Notes under the pieces: generated by a model
Databases searched by the model: none
The model's input: only the letters and a program-made list of their open reading frames with translations
What the model was told of the DNA's origin: nothing
Shown here: piece after piece, positions 62,548 through 64,000 of the stretch
Layout: each line of letters starts with the position of its first letter
Numbering within the stretch: position 1 is the stretch's first letter
Position numbers and translations under genes: made by a program
Assembly (NCBI GenBank): GCA_050181835.1
Contig: JBFXCU010000012.1
Coordinates: 1-64,000, forward strand
Source of the DNA: CAILZL01 sp050181835
Lineage (GTDB): Bacteria; Pseudomonadota; Gammaproteobacteria; Steroidobacterales; Steroidobacteraceae
Direction of reading: 5' to 3'
Length of the DNA stretch: 64,000 nucleotides

Positions 62548-62835
62548 TCAGCCACCTAGATATTCACACAAGTAGGCAGCCGGGCCACCAACCGCCTGTA
62601 CCTCAAAACCACTGTTAGCAGCAATTTCAAACACGGTGCCAGCGCTATAGTTCTGCCATTCGGCACCAGCTAGCTTGACGCGCAATAGGCCACTGGTAAC
62701 TGTCATGCGTTCTGCCGAGCCAGTTCCAAAATGATATTCACCGGGCGTAATGACACCGATGGATGCACGTAGGCCGTTGCGTTCGAAAGCAAGGCTTTGC
62801 ACGCCACCGTCGAAGTAGCTGTTATGTTGCAGCAT
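62548..62835 (-). CDS. ppnP: Pyrimidine/purine nucleoside phosphorylase
   Basis: 95-residue single cupin-like domain: MLQHNSYFDGGVQSLAF, GVITPGEYHFGTGSAERMTVTSG, and FEIAANSGFEVQAVGGPAAYLCEY match YaiE/PpnP, which splits nucleosides with phosphate. Last gene of the kdsB-side minus-strand group, 11 bases after the unknown gene. Confidence 0.93.
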   Translation of the reverse strand: MLQHNSYFDGGVQSLAFERNGLRASIGVITPGEYHFGTGSAERMTVTSGLLRVKLAGAEWQNYSAGTVFEIAANSGFEVQAVGGPAAYLCEYLGG

Positions 62836-62846
62836 GTGGCACTTTC

Positions 62847-63161
62847 CTACTTTGCAACTTTTTGCACGTTGGCGTCAGCGTTGATGAAGCGTGGCGCTTC
62901 ACGAGTTTTGTTCAAGACGGCATCGGCCACCTGTGATAACCAGCCACCCCCATGCAGCATCAGCTTCAGGGCATCTAGCGCGTTTTTGGCATCGCGTTCC
63001 ACGGCAAAACGACAGTCATCGTTGATCGAACAACGATCCATCTGGAATAACGCCGACCCTTCCAGCACCAATGTGCAATTGGTGAATTTGCATTCAACAA
63101 AATTGCGGCCATCCAGAACCACGCGCTGACCGGTGTATTCCCGTTTACTGATTAATTTCAT
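62847..63161 (-). CDS. Unknown protein with pentapeptide-like N-terminal part
   Basis: 104 residues from ATG 63161. The first half (RVVLDGRNFVECKFTNCTLVLEG and so on) alternates hydrophobic and Cys residues like a short beta-solenoid or pentapeptide fold; the second half is helical (DAKNALDALKLMLHGGGWLSQVADAVL). No family recognised. It lies between kdsB (19 bases) and ppnP (11 bases), so it is co-transcribed with them. A 22-residue upstream extension overlaps kdsB and is rejected. Confidence 0.6.
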   Translation of the reverse strand: MKLISKREYTGQRVVLDGRNFVECKFTNCTLVLEGSALFQMDRCSINDDCRFAVERDAKNALDALKLMLHGGGWLSQVADAVLNKTREAPRFINADANVQKVAK

Positions 63162-63180
63162 GATAACTCTGCTTGCTTTA

Positions 63181-63945
63181 TTAACTACCAAGTTGACGAA
63201 TGCGTTCAATGTCCTGCTGTGTATCAATGCCTATACCCGGTTGCGCCACTGCAGTAGCCACCGTGATGCTCATGCCGGACTGCAAGGCACGCAGCTGCTC
63301 CAGACTTTCTGCCAATTCCAGGTTACTTGGTGGCAGGTTCGTCAGGCGCAACAAGGCGCCTACGCGGTAAGCATAAATGCCGAGATGCCGTTGAGCACCA
63401 TTAAACTGGGTTTGGCTACCCGGTCCGGCTGGCGCGCTGTCACGATACCAAGGGATTGGCGCGCGACTGAAGTACAGAGCCAGGCTATTCTGTGCATAGA
63501 CCACCTTGACCACATTAGGATTAAGAAACTCCTCCAGTGTGGTGATCGGCGTCGCCAAGGTGGCCATCTGTGCCTGCGGCGTGGCAATTAATAACTCTGC
63601 AACTTGGTTGATTAACTGTGGTGGCATCTGTGGTTCGTCGCCCTGCACATTGACCACCACCGTATCCACTGACCAACTGCGGCGATTGGCCACTTCGGCA
63701 ATTCGATCAGTACCAGAACAATGGTCACTGCTGGTCAGTATTGCCAACGATGCATCGCCACGCGGATTGCGCACCGCCAGTTCAATACGCACATCATCTG
63801 TGGCCACCAGCACTTCATCCGCGCGACTCTGGCATGCGGCATCCACCACCCACTGCACCATGGGTTTGCCTTGTATTTCCAGCAAGGGTTTGCCAGGAAG
63901 ACGCGTCGAGGCATAACGCGCGGGGATGACTACTTTAAAGCTCAT
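63181..63945 (-). CDS. kdsB: 3-deoxy-manno-octulosonate cytidylyltransferase
   Basis: Activates Kdo as CMP-Kdo for LPS inner core. 254 residues with IPARYASTRLPGKPL at the N-terminus, VQGDEPQMP and the metal Asp, and GIYAYRVGAL. The ATG overlaps the stop of the upstream Trm112 gene by four bases. A standard lpxK-Trm112-kdsB arrangement is likely. Confidence 0.97.
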   Translation of the reverse strand: MSFKVVIPARYASTRLPGKPLLEIQGKPMVQWVVDAACQSRADEVLVATDDVRIELAVRNPRGDASLAILTSSDHCSGTDRIAEVANRRSWSVDTVVVNVQGDEPQMPPQLINQVAELLIATPQAQMATLATPITTLEEFLNPNVVKVVYAQNSLALYFSRAPIPWYRDSAPAGPGSQTQFNGAQRHLGIYAYRVGALLRLTNLPPSNLELAESLEQLRALQSGMSITVATAVAQPGIGIDTQQDIERIRQLGS

Positions 63946-64000
63946 TCGAGTAGCGCGTCATCGGAAGCCAGTTGTTTCGCCTCTTCTTCCAGCATGACGG
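63942..64000 (-). CDS. Trm112-family (YcaR-like) protein, C-terminal end only
   Basis: The last 18 codons (VMLEEEAKQLASDDALLE) match the end of the small Trm112/YcaR proteins that precede kdsB. The gene continues beyond the window. Overlap with kdsB is ATGA. Confidence 0.75.
   Translation of the reverse strand, partial: VMLEEEAKQLASDDALLE

Overview
The window is chromosomal DNA of a gammaproteobacterium; no species can be named from sequence alone. The support is housekeeping gene order: thrS-infC-rpmI-rplT-pheS-pheT-ihfA-merR followed by a tRNA-Pro; fabD-fabG-acpP-fabF-pabB-pabC-mltG-tmk-holB-pilZ; a bifunctional ThrA with ThrB and ThrC; dnaX-ybaB-recR beside the SRP RNA; Trm112-kdsB; dapA-gcvR-bcp; and LPS and outer-membrane maintenance genes (kdsB, mlaA, bepA).

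Layout. 1-577: remnants of IS3-family elements. 578-6405 (minus): type II secretion genes gspG-H-I-J-K-L-M-N, without gspC/D/E/F. 6473-7072: a divergent rhombosortase, the intramembrane protease that processes GlyGly-CTERM proteins exported by type II secretion. 7143-15973 (plus): fatty-acid synthesis, p-aminobenzoate synthesis, septal glycan processing, dTMP kinase, DNA polymerase delta-prime and PilZ. 15995-19271 (minus): a double cNMP-domain/rhodanese protein and a FadJ-like beta-oxidation enzyme. 19323-21957: the accessory part of the window. It holds an EEP-family phosphohydrolase, a divergent TIR-like (Thoeris ThsB-type) protein, a XerCD dif site and an 895-bp Xer-integrated phage remnant. 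22246-26488 (plus): purB, a PLD-like protein, NudJ-like Nudix, a YCII protein and mnmA. 26685-30049 (minus): nsrR, truncated globin and quinol NO reductase, a nitric-oxide module. 30381-32794 (minus): a secreted helical-repeat protein, a YgjP-like metalloprotein and kynA. 32904-33689: tatD. 33701-39075 (minus): thrA-thrB-thrC plus a NERD protein. 39241-40542: an ExeA-like AAA ATPase fused to an FHA domain. 40692-48434 (minus): translation genes and two tRNAs. 48536-53722: queF, an orphan histidine kinase, tRNA-Ser, dapA, gcvR, bcp, phoH. 53832-56167: bepA and mlaA. 56216-63945 (mostly minus): maeB, recR, ybaB, dnaX, 4.5S RNA, tRNA-Ser, a BI-1 family protein, ppnP, kdsB. The window ends inside a Trm112 gene.

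The most interesting place is 20.1-21.7 kb. A 28-bp dif site (21564-21591) and a second copy of its XerC arm and centre (20669-20685) bracket a filamentous-phage-like remnant. If the element is closed into a circle through the shared 15-bp core, a ribosome binding site from its left end is brought to an ATG inside the core, upstream of a DUF3653-like phage gene at its right end. Integration therefore separates that gene from its ribosome binding site. In the present sequence the ATG and the domain are also out of frame by one base. The TIR-like gene next to it has Gln where the catalytic Glu is expected.
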